From: Anaerolineales bacterium
GTDB lineage: Bacteria > Chloroflexota > Anaerolineae > Anaerolineales > JABWBV01
Direction: 5' to 3'
NCBI GenBank assembly: GCA_020634875.1
Contig: JACKAX010000004.1
Span: 1 to 64,000 of the forward strand
Length of the DNA stretch: 64,000 nucleotides
Positions 52,473 through 61,241 of this stretch are shown one piece after another (position 1 is the first letter of the stretch; the number at the start of each line of letters is the position of its first letter). Position numbers and translations under genes: made by a program. Below the pieces are notes generated by a model that was given only the letters and a program-made list of their open reading frames with translations, was not told the origin of the DNA and made no database searches.

Positions 52473-53936
52473 ATGATGATTCGCGAATCCAAGGGTTTGA
52501 CCTTTGATGATGTTCTTCTCATTCCTAAACGTTCTAATATCGCCTCCCGTGGTGATGTAGATACATCCTCTTCTCTTACAAAGTCTATTAATCTGCGTGT
52601 TCCCGTAATTAGTGCCAACATGGATACCGTTACAGAGGCAGATATGGCAATTGCCATGGCTCGCGCTGGCGGCATGGGTATCCTTCATCGGTTTATGACG
52701 ATTGAGCAACAAGTCCGGCAGGTACAACGTGTGAAACGGGCCGAAGGGTTAATGGTCGAAAACCCCTATGCGATTCACCAAAGTGCCACCATACAAGAAG
52801 CCAAAAAGCAAATGAAATCCTTCGATGTGGGTGGACTGGTTATCACGAATGGAGGGGACGAGCTCATTGGTTTGATCACTCAACGCGATGTGCTTTTCGC
52901 CCCAGATGCGGCTGCCCCGGTCAGTTCCGTGATGACTCGCCCAGGGCAAATCATCAGCGTTAAACCAGGTATAACCCCCGAGGAAGCACGCCGCGTTCTG
53001 CACGAACATCGGCTTGAAAAACTTCCGGTGATAGATGATGAAGGGCGTTTTGTTGGACTAATTACTTCTCAAGATTTGATCAAACACGAACAACATCCTC
53101 ACGCTTCGAAGGATGAGCGCGGCAGGCTGCGAGTCGGCGCGGCGATCGGTGTCCAACCCCATGATCTCGACCGCGCAGGGGCCTTGCTCGACGCGGGCGT
53201 AGATGTCCTCGTTCTCGATATTGCCCACGGGCATGCGGAACACTGTATTCGTATGGTGAAAAGTCTCCGGAAGGATTATCCCAAAGCCCAAGTCATCGCT
53301 GGGAATGTAGCCTCCGTTGACGGGGCAAAGGATCTTGCTGAGGCTGGTGCAGATGCCATCAAAGTGGGCATTGGCCCTGGGTCTATTTGCACTACCCGTA
53401 TCGTAACTGGCTTTGGTGTGCCTCAGCTGACTGCAATTATGGATAGTGTTGCCGGACTACGAGACGCGCGAATCGATATTCCTGTGATTGCCGATGGAGG
53501 CATCCGTACTTCTGGCGATATGGTAAAAGCCCTTGCAGCAGGCGCAAGTACGGTGATGATTGGAAGTTTGTTTGCTGGATGTGAAGAAGCACCGGGGTCA
53601 CCAGTAATTAGGGATGGACAAAAAGTGAAAGTAGTTCGGGGGATGGCCTCCCTGGGAGCTGCGATTAGCAGAAAAGAACGTGAGCGGGATACACAGGATG
53701 AAAGTGCAGAAAGTCAGGAAGACTGGGACAAAGTTGTGCCCGAAGGGGTAGAGGCGGTGGTGCCTTATCGAGGCCACGTTCGGGAAATTTTGTACCAGAT
53801 GGTGGGTGGATTACGTTCGGGGTTAAGCTATGGTGGGGCGCATACAATCCGCGAACTTCAGGAAAACGCCGAATTTATCCAGATCACCCCGGCTGGTATT
53901 CGCGAAAGTTCTCATCACGATGTCGGCAAGTTGTAA
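52473..53936 (+). CDS. guaB: IMP dehydrogenase (GuaB) family protein with atypical flap
   Basis: A 487-residue TIM-barrel enzyme that normally oxidises IMP to XMP with NAD, the committed step of GMP synthesis. The start [13 protein letters not shown], two CBS domains (about 95-205), [11 protein letters not shown] with catalytic Cys306 and the [19 protein letters not shown] phosphate site are all present. However, the flap that usually has the catalytic Arg-Tyr pair (DRYFQ in E. coli) reads [19 protein letters not shown] here, with no Arg-Tyr. Similar flap-variant homologs exist in other bacteria, so the exact reaction should be treated with care. AGGAG precedes the start. Confidence 0.88.
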   Translation: MMIRESKGLTFDDVLLIPKRSNIASRGDVDTSSSLTKSINLRVPVISANMDTVTEADMAIAMARAGGMGILHRFMTIEQQVRQVQRVKRAEGLMVENPYAIHQSATIQEAKKQMKSFDVGGLVITNGGDELIGLITQRDVLFAPDAAAPVSSVMTRPGQIISVKPGITPEEARRVLHEHRLEKLPVIDDEGRFVGLITSQDLIKHEQHPHASKDERGRLRVGAAIGVQPHDLDRAGALLDAGVDVLVLDIAHGHAEHCIRMVKSLRKDYPKAQVIAGNVASVDGAKDLAEAGADAIKVGIGPGSICTTRIVTGFGVPQLTAIMDSVAGLRDARIDIPVIADGGIRTSGDMVKALAAGASTVMIGSLFAGCEEAPGSPVIRDGQKVKVVRGMASLGAAISRKERERDTQDESAESQEDWDKVVPEGVEAVVPYRGHVREILYQMVGGLRSGLSYGGAHTIRELQENAEFIQITPAGIRESSHHDVGKL

Positions 53937-54073
53937 GAACGAGCACACCGCCTGTCCTGTTTGATTGAGGACACTTGCCCCTTGTCGTTCTCTGGAACCT
54001 TGATAAATTATATCCGGGCAGGGAACTTAATCGAGAATGTTTTATTCTCCCATACTATTTCAGGAGTTTTATT

Positions 54074-55852
54074 ATGTCCAACTTTAAACGCCGTCTTCCG
54101 GTTCCGTCCGATTTGGAAATTGCACAAGAAGCAACAGTGAAACCCATTCGGGAAATTGCCGATCAATTAGGTCTCGCAAGTGAGGATCTTATTCCCTTTG
54201 GTCACTATAAAGCCAAAGTTCATTTGGATACACTCAAAAAATTAGAGGGCCGTCCAAAAGGCAAATATATTGATGTGACAGCCATTACACCCACCCCCCT
54301 CGGGGAAGGTAAAACCACCACAACGATTGGGTTGACCCAAGGGTTGGGACGAATTGGGAAAAATGCAATTGCGTGTATCCGCCAGCCCAGTCAGGGGCCA
54401 ACCTTTGGAATCAAAGGCGGTGCCGCGGGGGGGGGATATAGCCAGGTTATTCCTATGGAAGATTTCAACCTGCACTTGACGGGCGATATTCATGCGATCA
54501 CCGCCGCACACAATTTAGTTGCTGCGGCGATCGACGCACGTTGGTATCACGAAAATCGGATGACCGATGCCGCCCTTGAAAAGGCAGGGCTTACACGGAT
54601 TGACATCGATCCTCACAACCTGGCATGGAATCGGGTCATGGATGTTAATGATCGTGCCCTGCGGAATGTGGTTGTTGGGTTGGGAACCAAAGATGATGGC
54701 TTCCCGCGGCAGACAGGATTTGACATCACCGTTGCAAGCGAAATCATGGCCATTCTCGCATTAGTTAATGGCGACGATTACAAATCAGCCCTCAAAGATT
54801 TGCGCGAGCGGTTCTCGCGCGTTGTGGTGGGCCTGAACAAAGCCAAGAAACCGATCACCCTTGAAGACCTGAAAGTAGCCGGAGCAGTGACGGTGTTGAT
54901 GAAGGATGCCATTCACCCTAACCTCATGCAGACGTTGGAAGGGCAACCTGCATTTGTGCACGCCGGGCCGTTTGCGAACATCGCACATGGCAACTCCTCT
55001 ATTGTCGCAGACAAATTGGCCCTCCGCTTGGGCGATTACGTTATTACCGAGTCTGGGTTTGGCGCTGATATTGGGATGGAAAAGTTCATGGATATTAAAT
55101 GCCGGTATTCAGGCCTGACTCCTGATTGCGTGGTGTTGGTTGCTACCATCCGGGCGTTGAAAATGCACGGGGGTGGCCCCCGCGTGGTTCCGGGGAAAGA
55201 TCTTGATCCTGCGTATAAACAAGAAAACCTTGGCTTGCTTGAAGCTGGGATTGCGAACCTGCAGGTTCACATCCGCAATGCCAAACGCTTTGGCGTTCCA
55301 GTTGTCGTAGCGGTGAACAAATTCTCGACGGATACTACTGCTGAAGTGGAACTGATCAAAAAAGCGGCCATCGAGGCGGGTGCAGAAACTGCTGTGATGA
55401 GTGATCACTGGACGAATGGTGGGGATGGCGCTATTGAACTGGCCGAGGCCGTGGTTGCTGCATGCGAGAAACCCTCAGACTTCAAATTCCTCTATCCTCT
55501 AGATCTGCCGATCAAAACCAAGATCGAAACGATTGCCAAAGAGATTTATAATGCTGCAGGGGTTACCTACGAACCTTTAGCGGAGAGCCAGATTAAAGAA
55601 TTCGAAGCCAATGGTTTTGGCGGATTGCCCATTTGCATGGCAAAGACTCATTTGAGTATTAGCCATAATCCCGCTTTGAAGAATGCCCCCTCCGGGTTTA
55701 TGGTTCCGGTGCGGGAAGTACGGGCCTCTGTTGGAGCTGGGTTTATTTATCCTCTACTCGGTGAAATGCGGACGATGCCCGGTTTAGGTAGTGTACCTGC
55801 CTATATGAAGGTGGATATTGACGAAAACGGGAAGGTACTTGGGCTGTTTTAG
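54074..55852 (+). CDS. fhs: Formate-tetrahydrofolate ligase
   Basis: A 592-residue enzyme that joins formate to tetrahydrofolate using ATP, or runs backwards to release formate with ATP gain. The P-loop [15 protein letters not shown] is at 73-86. Other family blocks are [20 protein letters not shown] and [17 protein letters not shown] at 54074 with AGGAG 7 bases upstream is preferred to an in-frame start at 53975. It may link to the methylamine block by using its one-carbon-folate product, but it is far from it and transcribed alone. Confidence 0.96.
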   Translation: MSNFKRRLPVPSDLEIAQEATVKPIREIADQLGLASEDLIPFGHYKAKVHLDTLKKLEGRPKGKYIDVTAITPTPLGEGKTTTTIGLTQGLGRIGKNAIACIRQPSQGPTFGIKGGAAGGGYSQVIPMEDFNLHLTGDIHAITAAHNLVAAAIDARWYHENRMTDAALEKAGLTRIDIDPHNLAWNRVMDVNDRALRNVVVGLGTKDDGFPRQTGFDITVASEIMAILALVNGDDYKSALKDLRERFSRVVVGLNKAKKPITLEDLKVAGAVTVLMKDAIHPNLMQTLEGQPAFVHAGPFANIAHGNSSIVADKLALRLGDYVITESGFGADIGMEKFMDIKCRYSGLTPDCVVLVATIRALKMHGGGPRVVPGKDLDPAYKQENLGLLEAGIANLQVHIRNAKRFGVPVVVAVNKFSTDTTAEVELIKKAAIEAGAETAVMSDHWTNGGDGAIELAEAVVAACEKPSDFKFLYPLDLPIKTKIETIAKEIYNAAGVTYEPLAESQIKEFEANGFGGLPICMAKTHLSISHNPALKNAPSGFMVPVREVRASVGAGFIYPLLGEMRTMPGLGSVPAYMKVDIDENGKVLGLF

Positions 55853-55866
55853 CCATACCCTTTAGT

Positions 55867-55907
55867 AAAAAAGAACCCCGCCTAAACTTCTGGCGGGGTT
55901 CTTTTTT
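55867..55907. terminator. Bidirectional rho-independent terminator
   Basis: A perfect 16-bp stem AAAAAAGAACCCCGCC (55867-55882) pairs with 55892-55907. It ends fhs and the convergent hydrolase gene. Confidence 0.92.
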
Positions 55908-55965
55908 GAGCACTCAATTCCATTGCTTCCTGAAAAACTCTTCTTATTTGATAAGGTTTCGAAAG

Positions 55966-56856
55966 CTACATTTGCTCACTTTGGGTGAGTTGTGGGGAGA
56001 GGGGAAAAGGCGTTGTTTTTAAGGAAGGGGAATTTTCAGTAACAGGTGAAAGCCCTCCACTAAGCTGATCCAGAAATCTAAGCACTTGATTATTGAAGAG
56101 TCTAAAATTTGTGAGATGCAAGTTATGGCTTCCGGGTAGAGAGGTGCCTGTAGCATTAGGGATGGTGTCTACCAAGGTTGGATACTGATTAGAGTGGAAA
56201 TAATGATCTTGTTCTCCCCAAATAACGATGGTGCGAGGGCGAATCCGTTTTAGGTGGGGAGTCAAGTCATGCGTAGTTTTCGCGAAGGTGATGACATTCG
56301 GATCGCTGCGTTTGAGATCGTCTACCATTCGTTCGCGAACACCCTTTGAAAATACCTCTCCCCGTTGTCCAAATGAAAAAACGGATGAAAGAGCCCATCG
56401 GGGTGCCATGGTGAGCACTTTTGTGCAAAATTCGGGCTGGAGGATGGGGAATCGGAGTAACAAACTTAATTGTGACGGGGTGTAATACGGACTGACTAAC
56501 ACCATTCCGCGTACTTTTCCCGGATTCCGCATGGCATATATAAGTGCAAGATATGCGCCCATAGCATGTCCAACTAAAATTGGAGCAGTGTGTAAATCTA
56601 ACCTGCTGATCCAATTTGCCAAATGTGCATAGATGGCATCAATGTGGTAGCCCGAAGCCTGATTTGCAGGCTTGGCGCTTTCCCCGTGTCCAAGCAAATC
56701 GAGGGCATACGTCGCGTATTTTTCCGCTACCAATTCGGGAAGGAGATAATCCCAGTGATGTAAAGAGCCACCCACGCCATGCACAAGAATCACAGGTGGT
56801 CCATTTCCCTCAGTGACATAATTGACATAAAGACCTTGAAGTGCTTTGACTGGCAT
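55966..56856 (-). CDS. Alpha/beta hydrolase fold protein lacking the nucleophile (pseudo-hydrolase)
   Basis: A 296-residue alpha/beta hydrolase fold protein. The oxyanion strand VHGVGGSLHHWDYLLPEL, the GHGES turn and an acid site in VIWGEQDHYFH are normal. A histidine in PGSHNLHL is also there. But the nucleophile elbow reads LVGHAMGAYLAL: Ala98 (codon at 56563-56565) takes the place of Ser in G-x-S-x-G. It is closely similar to the next gene upstream, which keeps Ser; both share SPYYTP. It may be a non-catalytic binding or scaffold protein. TAAAAT lies 6 bases before the ATG (56863-56868), so it is probably leaderless. Confidence 0.88.
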   Translation of the reverse strand: MPVKALQGLYVNYVTEGNGPPVILVHGVGGSLHHWDYLLPELVAEKYATYALDLLGHGESAKPANQASGYHIDAIYAHLANWISRLDLHTAPILVGHAMGAYLALIYAMRNPGKVRGMVLVSPYYTPSQLSLLLRFPILQPEFCTKVLTMAPRWALSSVFSFGQRGEVFSKGVRERMVDDLKRSDPNVITFAKTTHDLTPHLKRIRPRTIVIWGEQDHYFHSNQYPTLVDTIPNATGTSLPGSHNLHLTNFRLFNNQVLRFLDQLSGGLSPVTENSPSLKTTPFPLSPQLTQSEQM

Positions 56857-56862
56857 AAATAA

Positions 56863-56868
56863 ATTTTA
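56863..56868 (-). promoter_or_regulatory. -10 box of a probable leaderless promoter
   Basis: TAAAAT on the minus strand, 6 bases before the start codon of the pseudo-hydrolase gene. It would let this gene be expressed apart from the two genes upstream. Confidence 0.45.
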
Positions 56869-56918
56869 GCGTACCCCATCAATCTCTGTGTTTCAATTGT
56901 GGAGCAAATTCGAGGTAA

Positions 56919-57794
56919 TCACGCTTCTCTTGAAGGGTAATCGGCAAATGGCTTTCGAGTTGGGATGAGAGGATACCCTTGTGAAAGGTCCCGGATGAAT
57001 TGGAGGGCAGTTTGATTGAAAAAATCCAAATGGGAGAGGTGCGGGACGTGTCCGCATTGGGGAATGCGAACCGAGCGTGCATGAGGAATAGAAATAGCCA
57101 ACCGGGGAAAAGAACCAGGGGAGAGGGTTAAATCTTTTTCTCCCCACACAACCGTTGTTGGGACCCGAATGCGGGGGAGGTGCGGGGTGAGATCTTCCGT
57201 ACTATGGGGGAGTGCAAGGATACGGGGGTCAAAGCGTTTAAAATCCACCGCCATCTGGCGTTGCGCCTCATTGAATAATCCTGACATACCGTTTCGGTGG
57301 CTTAAACGGATGACAGATTCGACCCATTGGTATGGCGTATTTTGGAGTAGCACAGAACTAATCGCCGGTCGTTGAATTGAAAGCCGGACAGTCCTGGAGA
57401 GTTGCTTAGGAGTATAGTATGGGCTGACCAATAACAACCCTTTGACCGGATTTCCGCGGAGCACATGATTGAGCGCCAGATACCCACCCATTGAATGGGC
57501 GATGATTATAGGCGGGGTGGCAAGTTCAAGGCCTTCCAACCAAAACTTGAAATATTCATACACAGGTTCGATCTGGTATCCGCCATGTTGGTTAATATGG
57601 CGAGGGTCTGTCGTCCAAGAACTATCTCCATGCCCGAGAAGATCCACAGCGAGGGTGCGATAACCAGCATCCAACAGGGGGGGAATAAGGTAATCCCATT
57701 GGCGGAGGGAACCTGCTACGCCGTGTAAAAGGATAACCGGGGTACCTTGACCCTGATCAGTGAAATTCAAATTATAGGGAAGATTGTTCTTCAT
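56919..57794 (-). CDS. Alpha/beta hydrolase
   Basis: A 291-residue hydrolase with an intact triad: Ser101 in IIIAHSMGGYLALNH, an Asp in VVWGEKDLTLS and His in PQCGHVPHLSH. The oxyanion strand is LLHGVAGSLRQWDYL. The first residue of the elbow is Ala instead of Gly. It is a clear paralog of the pseudo-hydrolase downstream. Its start overlaps the end of the fusion-enzyme gene by 23 bases, so the two are probably co-translated. Substrate unknown; an acyl ester or thioester is plausible next to an acyl-CoA ligase. Confidence 0.9.
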   Translation of the reverse strand: MKNNLPYNLNFTDQGQGTPVILLHGVAGSLRQWDYLIPPLLDAGYRTLAVDLLGHGDSSWTTDPRHINQHGGYQIEPVYEYFKFWLEGLELATPPIIIAHSMGGYLALNHVLRGNPVKGLLLVSPYYTPKQLSRTVRLSIQRPAISSVLLQNTPYQWVESVIRLSHRNGMSGLFNEAQRQMAVDFKRFDPRILALPHSTEDLTPHLPRIRVPTTVVWGEKDLTLSPGSFPRLAISIPHARSVRIPQCGHVPHLSHLDFFNQTALQFIRDLSQGYPLIPTRKPFADYPSREA

Positions 57795-60294
57795 ATCGTT
57801 TGGCTAATTCGCGGCGGAGAACTTTTCCGATAAAGGTACGGGGGAAATCGTCCATGAAGATGACGAAACGGGGAACGATTTCTGGCGGTAAGCGGCGTTT
57901 GCAGTAGGCAATGAGATCAGCCGTGGCTGGGTGGGCCGATTTTCCGTCCGGTCCATTTTTGGTGATAATAAAAGCGACAGGTTGTCCAGCAATGGCGACA
58001 ACAGCGGCTTCTTTGACTTGGGGGATTTCGACTAAAACTTCTTCAACATCGCGCGGAAAGGCGGGTGCCTGATTTTTACCGTCTGTTGGAAACCACATAT
58101 CTGCTTTGCGAGCGATAATGCGGAAGTAGCCATCTGCATCCATTTGGGCGACATCACCTGTCAGAAGCCACCCATCATCAGTTAAGACTTCTTTTGTGGC
58201 CTCGAGATTTTGCCAATAGCCCAGCATGATTTGAGGGCCGCGGATGGCTAGTTCTCCGATTTGACCAGGTTCAACTGGGCGTTTTCGCCGGGTAAGGTCT
58301 ACGATTTTGGCTTCGGTGGACGGGATGGGGAGGCCAATACTTCCAACTTTTCGGAGGCCGTTAAGTGGATTGGCATGGGTGACTGGGGCAGCTTCGGTCA
58401 GACCGTAGCCCTCGACAAGCCGCCCGCGTGTCAGTTTTTCAAATTGCTCTTGCGTTTCAATCGCGAGGGGAGCAGACCCACTAATACATGCTTGGATAGA
58501 GTCTACGCGATATTTGCGGACACCAGGATAGTTGCTGATCGTGACGTACATTTGCGGAACGCCAGGGAATATGGTCGGGTGTTCTTTTTTGATCGTTTCC
58601 AGTACTTCCTCGACTTGAAAACGGGCTTTGAGAATGAGTGTAGCTCCCAGTGCAATGGGCACATTCAGGGACGTTGTCAAACCGTAGATGTGCGAAAAGG
58701 GAATAACGCAGAGAAAACGTTCCCGACCTTCTTTTACATCGGGAAGCCAGTGACGAGTTTGTAGGGTGTTGGCAACCAGATTCCGGTGGGAAAGCATGAC
58801 CCCCTTGGGATCCGCTGTCGTGCCACCGGTATACACAATGGCGGCGAGGTCGTTTGGGGCGAGGCGCACGTTAGGAGCCTCTTTGGATTGGTTGGCTATG
58901 AGGGTTTGGAAAGCGTAGGTGCCAGGGGAAAGGGTGGGGAGGGCGTACTCTGCGCGGCGGATACGGTTTACCTGGATTGCCAGTTGTTTGAGCGGGGGTA
59001 AATATTCGGTGATGCTGGTGTAAATGGTGTGCTTGAGGGTCTTGGCCTGGTTCTGGGCGTGGCGGGCTTTGGCAGCAAATTGCGGAATGGTCACGAGGAC
59101 CTCTGTGCCGGAATCGGCAACTTTGCGGGCTAGTTCCTCCGCAGGAGTATCTGGGAGGGTAAAGACAGGAACAGCTCCGGCTTTAAGGGTACCGTACATG
59201 CTGATAACCATTTGCGGGATGTTCGGGAGAAGGAGCATAACCCGCTCACCGTGGGAAATGCCTAGTTGGATGAGAGCATTAGCGAAACGATTGCTTTCCT
59301 GTTCCAGATGTTGATAAGTAATACGTTGCCCTTCGAAAAACAAGGCTGTGCGACGTGGAAAACGACGAGAGGCTGAACGCAAAAATTCATGGACTGCAAT
59401 CTGGGGGATTGCGACGGTGTAGGGGATACCGGTTCCATAGTTTTTAAGCCAGGGGCGGGCGCGAAGCAGTTCCACCCGGGCGGCATCTTCATCGCTCGTA
59501 GAAGATGCGCTCCAAGTAGCGTGGTTTTCTTCGAGAAATCGTTTGATGGCACGGTTGACCGCATCCCGCCGTTCGAGCATTACCATGTGCGCGGAAACGC
59601 CCACATCTACCTCTTCTGCATTGGGGAGCGCACGACTAACTTCTTCAAAAAGTTTAGGGTCAAAGAGAACATCTCGGTTGCCTCGGATGACGAGTGCAGG
59701 GATGGTGATGTCCCGCATCATGCTCCAGCCGTTCCATGTAGAAAGATTGTTGTCGAACCAAGGCTTGAGGACGCGAGCGGGGGCGTGTAGTTGTTTACGG
59801 GTAAAAGGCTCGGCTAGCCGGAGGAGGGGGAGCGGCATTTTTAGGGCTAGCGCTCCTGCACCTGTCAAGCGGTATTCGCCTGCGCTGGCGATAAGAATGA
59901 GCCGTTCGACTCGGTGGGGGTTGCGGTGAGTAAATTCGGTAACGACGGCACCGCCGAACGAGTGACCTATGATGACAATTTTTTCGGATGGATTTGGCCC
60001 CGTTGCTATCCCCATCCAGTCGAGGGCAGCAACGAGATCAGCCTGGATTTCGTCCATGGTGTAACGGCCCAGAGGTTTGTCGGATAGGCCGTGACCACGC
60101 AGGTCAAAGGCGATAACACGGTTTTTGGCGCAGAACTCTTTGAGTTGGTATGTCCATTGCATGGCTTTGCCCCCAAACCCATGGATGAAGATGAGTGTTT
60201 TTTGAGGTTTTTCGGGGGCGACGTCAATCGCCGACAATTGGATGCCAGATGCAACAGGGACGCTATAGCGGTAGAGTTCGAGGTCTATATCCAT
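57772..60294 (-). CDS. Alpha/beta hydrolase - AMP-dependent acyl-CoA ligase fusion
   Basis: An 840-residue two-domain enzyme. Residues 10-265 are an alpha/beta hydrolase with Ser112 in IIGHSFGGAVV, Asp in IRGNRDVLFD and His in VSAHMVMLE. Residues about 300-835 are an ANL-superfamily ligase like long-chain acyl-CoA synthetases, with the ATP loop VYTGGTTADPKG, EGYGLTEAAPVTH, the hinge region GDVAQMDADGYFRI and a C-terminal Lys in RTFIGKVLRREL. It could activate an acid and release or transfer its acyl group. Fusions of this kind resemble OleBC, but OleB uses Asp, not Ser. TAAACT with extended TG lies 6 bases before the ATG. Confidence 0.92.
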   Translation of the reverse strand: MDIDLELYRYSVPVASGIQLSAIDVAPEKPQKTLIFIHGFGGKAMQWTYQLKEFCAKNRVIAFDLRGHGLSDKPLGRYTMDEIQADLVAALDWMGIATGPNPSEKIVIIGHSFGGAVVTEFTHRNPHRVERLILIASAGEYRLTGAGALALKMPLPLLRLAEPFTRKQLHAPARVLKPWFDNNLSTWNGWSMMRDITIPALVIRGNRDVLFDPKLFEEVSRALPNAEEVDVGVSAHMVMLERRDAVNRAIKRFLEENHATWSASSTSDEDAARVELLRARPWLKNYGTGIPYTVAIPQIAVHEFLRSASRRFPRRTALFFEGQRITYQHLEQESNRFANALIQLGISHGERVMLLLPNIPQMVISMYGTLKAGAVPVFTLPDTPAEELARKVADSGTEVLVTIPQFAAKARHAQNQAKTLKHTIYTSITEYLPPLKQLAIQVNRIRRAEYALPTLSPGTYAFQTLIANQSKEAPNVRLAPNDLAAIVYTGGTTADPKGVMLSHRNLVANTLQTRHWLPDVKEGRERFLCVIPFSHIYGLTTSLNVPIALGATLILKARFQVEEVLETIKKEHPTIFPGVPQMYVTISNYPGVRKYRVDSIQACISGSAPLAIETQEQFEKLTRGRLVEGYGLTEAAPVTHANPLNGLRKVGSIGLPIPSTEAKIVDLTRRKRPVEPGQIGELAIRGPQIMLGYWQNLEATKEVLTDDGWLLTGDVAQMDADGYFRIIARKADMWFPTDGKNQAPAFPRDVEEVLVEIPQVKEAAVVAIAGQPVAFIITKNGPDGKSAHPATADLIAYCKRRLPPEIVPRFVIFMDDFPRTFIGKVLRRELAKRYEEQSSL

Positions 60295-60300
60295 GCGGGC

Positions 60301-60306
60301 AGTTTA
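60301..60306 (-). promoter_or_regulatory. Extended -10 of a probable leaderless promoter
   Basis: TGG-TAAACT on the minus strand ends 6 bases before the ATG of the hydrolase-ligase fusion; no Shine-Dalgarno is present. It would drive the fusion and the overlapping hydrolase. Confidence 0.4.
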
Positions 60307-60377
60307 CCATGTAAAACGTAGAACGTAAAACGGAGAAGGATAGTCCGTATAACAAATCGTTTTATGTTTTATGTTTC

Positions 60378-61241
60378 CTATCTCGGGCGGGCGAAGATGC
60401 CGAGGTGGTTTGCAACGGGGCGTTCCTGTCCGGGGAAGTTGCCATCAATAGGGGAGTTGAGGATGACCGGGCCGTTTTCACCTTCGATAACCAGGGTTGT
60501 GGAGCCACCGCCATCTAGATTCATACCGTTGTGAACGCCATTTTCGAGAAGTAAGGTGGCAAGTTCGTTTAGCGTAGCGCCTTCGCTGTAACCGGGTTGG
60601 CGGCCATCCACTAGCAAGAGCGTGAGGATTTTGCTGGCGCGGTTGAGGCCAAGGGCAGTTCGAGGCGCGGGGTCAGTATCCAGTTCGGGGAGAATGTTGC
60701 CGTTTTGGACGAGCATTTGCAAGCCAGAGAGGGCAAAGGCAATGTTACGTGGGGGATCGTTGAGGGTGACTTTGCCGTTGGGGGTGATGTAAAGGGTAGG
60801 GACACTGTCGCGTGGTTGGGAGTAGGGAATACCGTTAGAAATGGCGAGGCCGAGCGGGTCAACAGGATCCCCGGGTTGGGGGTAGGCGGAGAGGAGATTG
60901 CTACTCCACGGGGTAAAACCATCACCGTTGATGGCGAGTTGAACACCAAACTCGGTGAGAAATTGGGATGTGGTGCGAGCGTCAACGGGGAGGTCGCGTG
61001 TAGGGTCGCCAGGCGTGACGAAGAGACTGAGACCCTGGGCGCGAAGGTCGATCTGGACGAGGTGGACAACCATGAGCCGCGGAGTGGTACGGACTTCGCG
61101 GGTGTAGGTGATGCCCTCAAACAAAGTTTCTGCGCCGGGAATGGGGGGAGGAGGGCGAAGTTGGCACGCGCTTGTGGCGAGGCACACCGCGAGGAGAATG
61201 AAGGAGAATATTCGCAGCCAGCTTATTCTTCGATGAGCCAT
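60378..61241 (-). CDS. Phosphodiester glycosidase family lipoprotein (NAGPA-like)
   Basis: A 287-residue exported protein. The signal ends in a lipobox-like LATSAC at about 21-26. The NAGPA domain (about 50-285) has the family blocks VQLAINGDGF, PRTALGLN, LLVDGRQPGYSEGATLNELA, GMNLDGGGSTTLV and RPVANHLGIF. The family removes GlcNAc from phosphodiester-linked glycans and occurs in bacterial envelope proteins. The exact substrate is unknown. Its start overlaps the end of the receiver/HD-GYP gene by 19 bases, so it is co-transcribed with it. Confidence 0.92.
   Translation of the reverse strand: MAHRRISWLRIFSFILLAVCLATSACQLRPPPPIPGAETLFEGITYTREVRTTPRLMVVHLVQIDLRAQGLSLFVTPGDPTRDLPVDARTTSQFLTEFGVQLAINGDGFTPWSSNLLSAYPQPGDPVDPLGLAISNGIPYSQPRDSVPTLYITPNGKVTLNDPPRNIAFALSGLQMLVQNGNILPELDTDPAPRTALGLNRASKILTLLLVDGRQPGYSEGATLNELATLLLENGVHNGMNLDGGGSTTLVIEGENGPVILNSPIDGNFPGQERPVANHLGIFARPR

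Noticed and set aside
57772..60294. OleBC beta-lactone synthetase/decarboxylase of olefin synthesis
   Set aside because: The hydrolase nucleophile is Ser (GHSFGG), not the Asp of OleB, and no OleA or OleD gene is adjacent.
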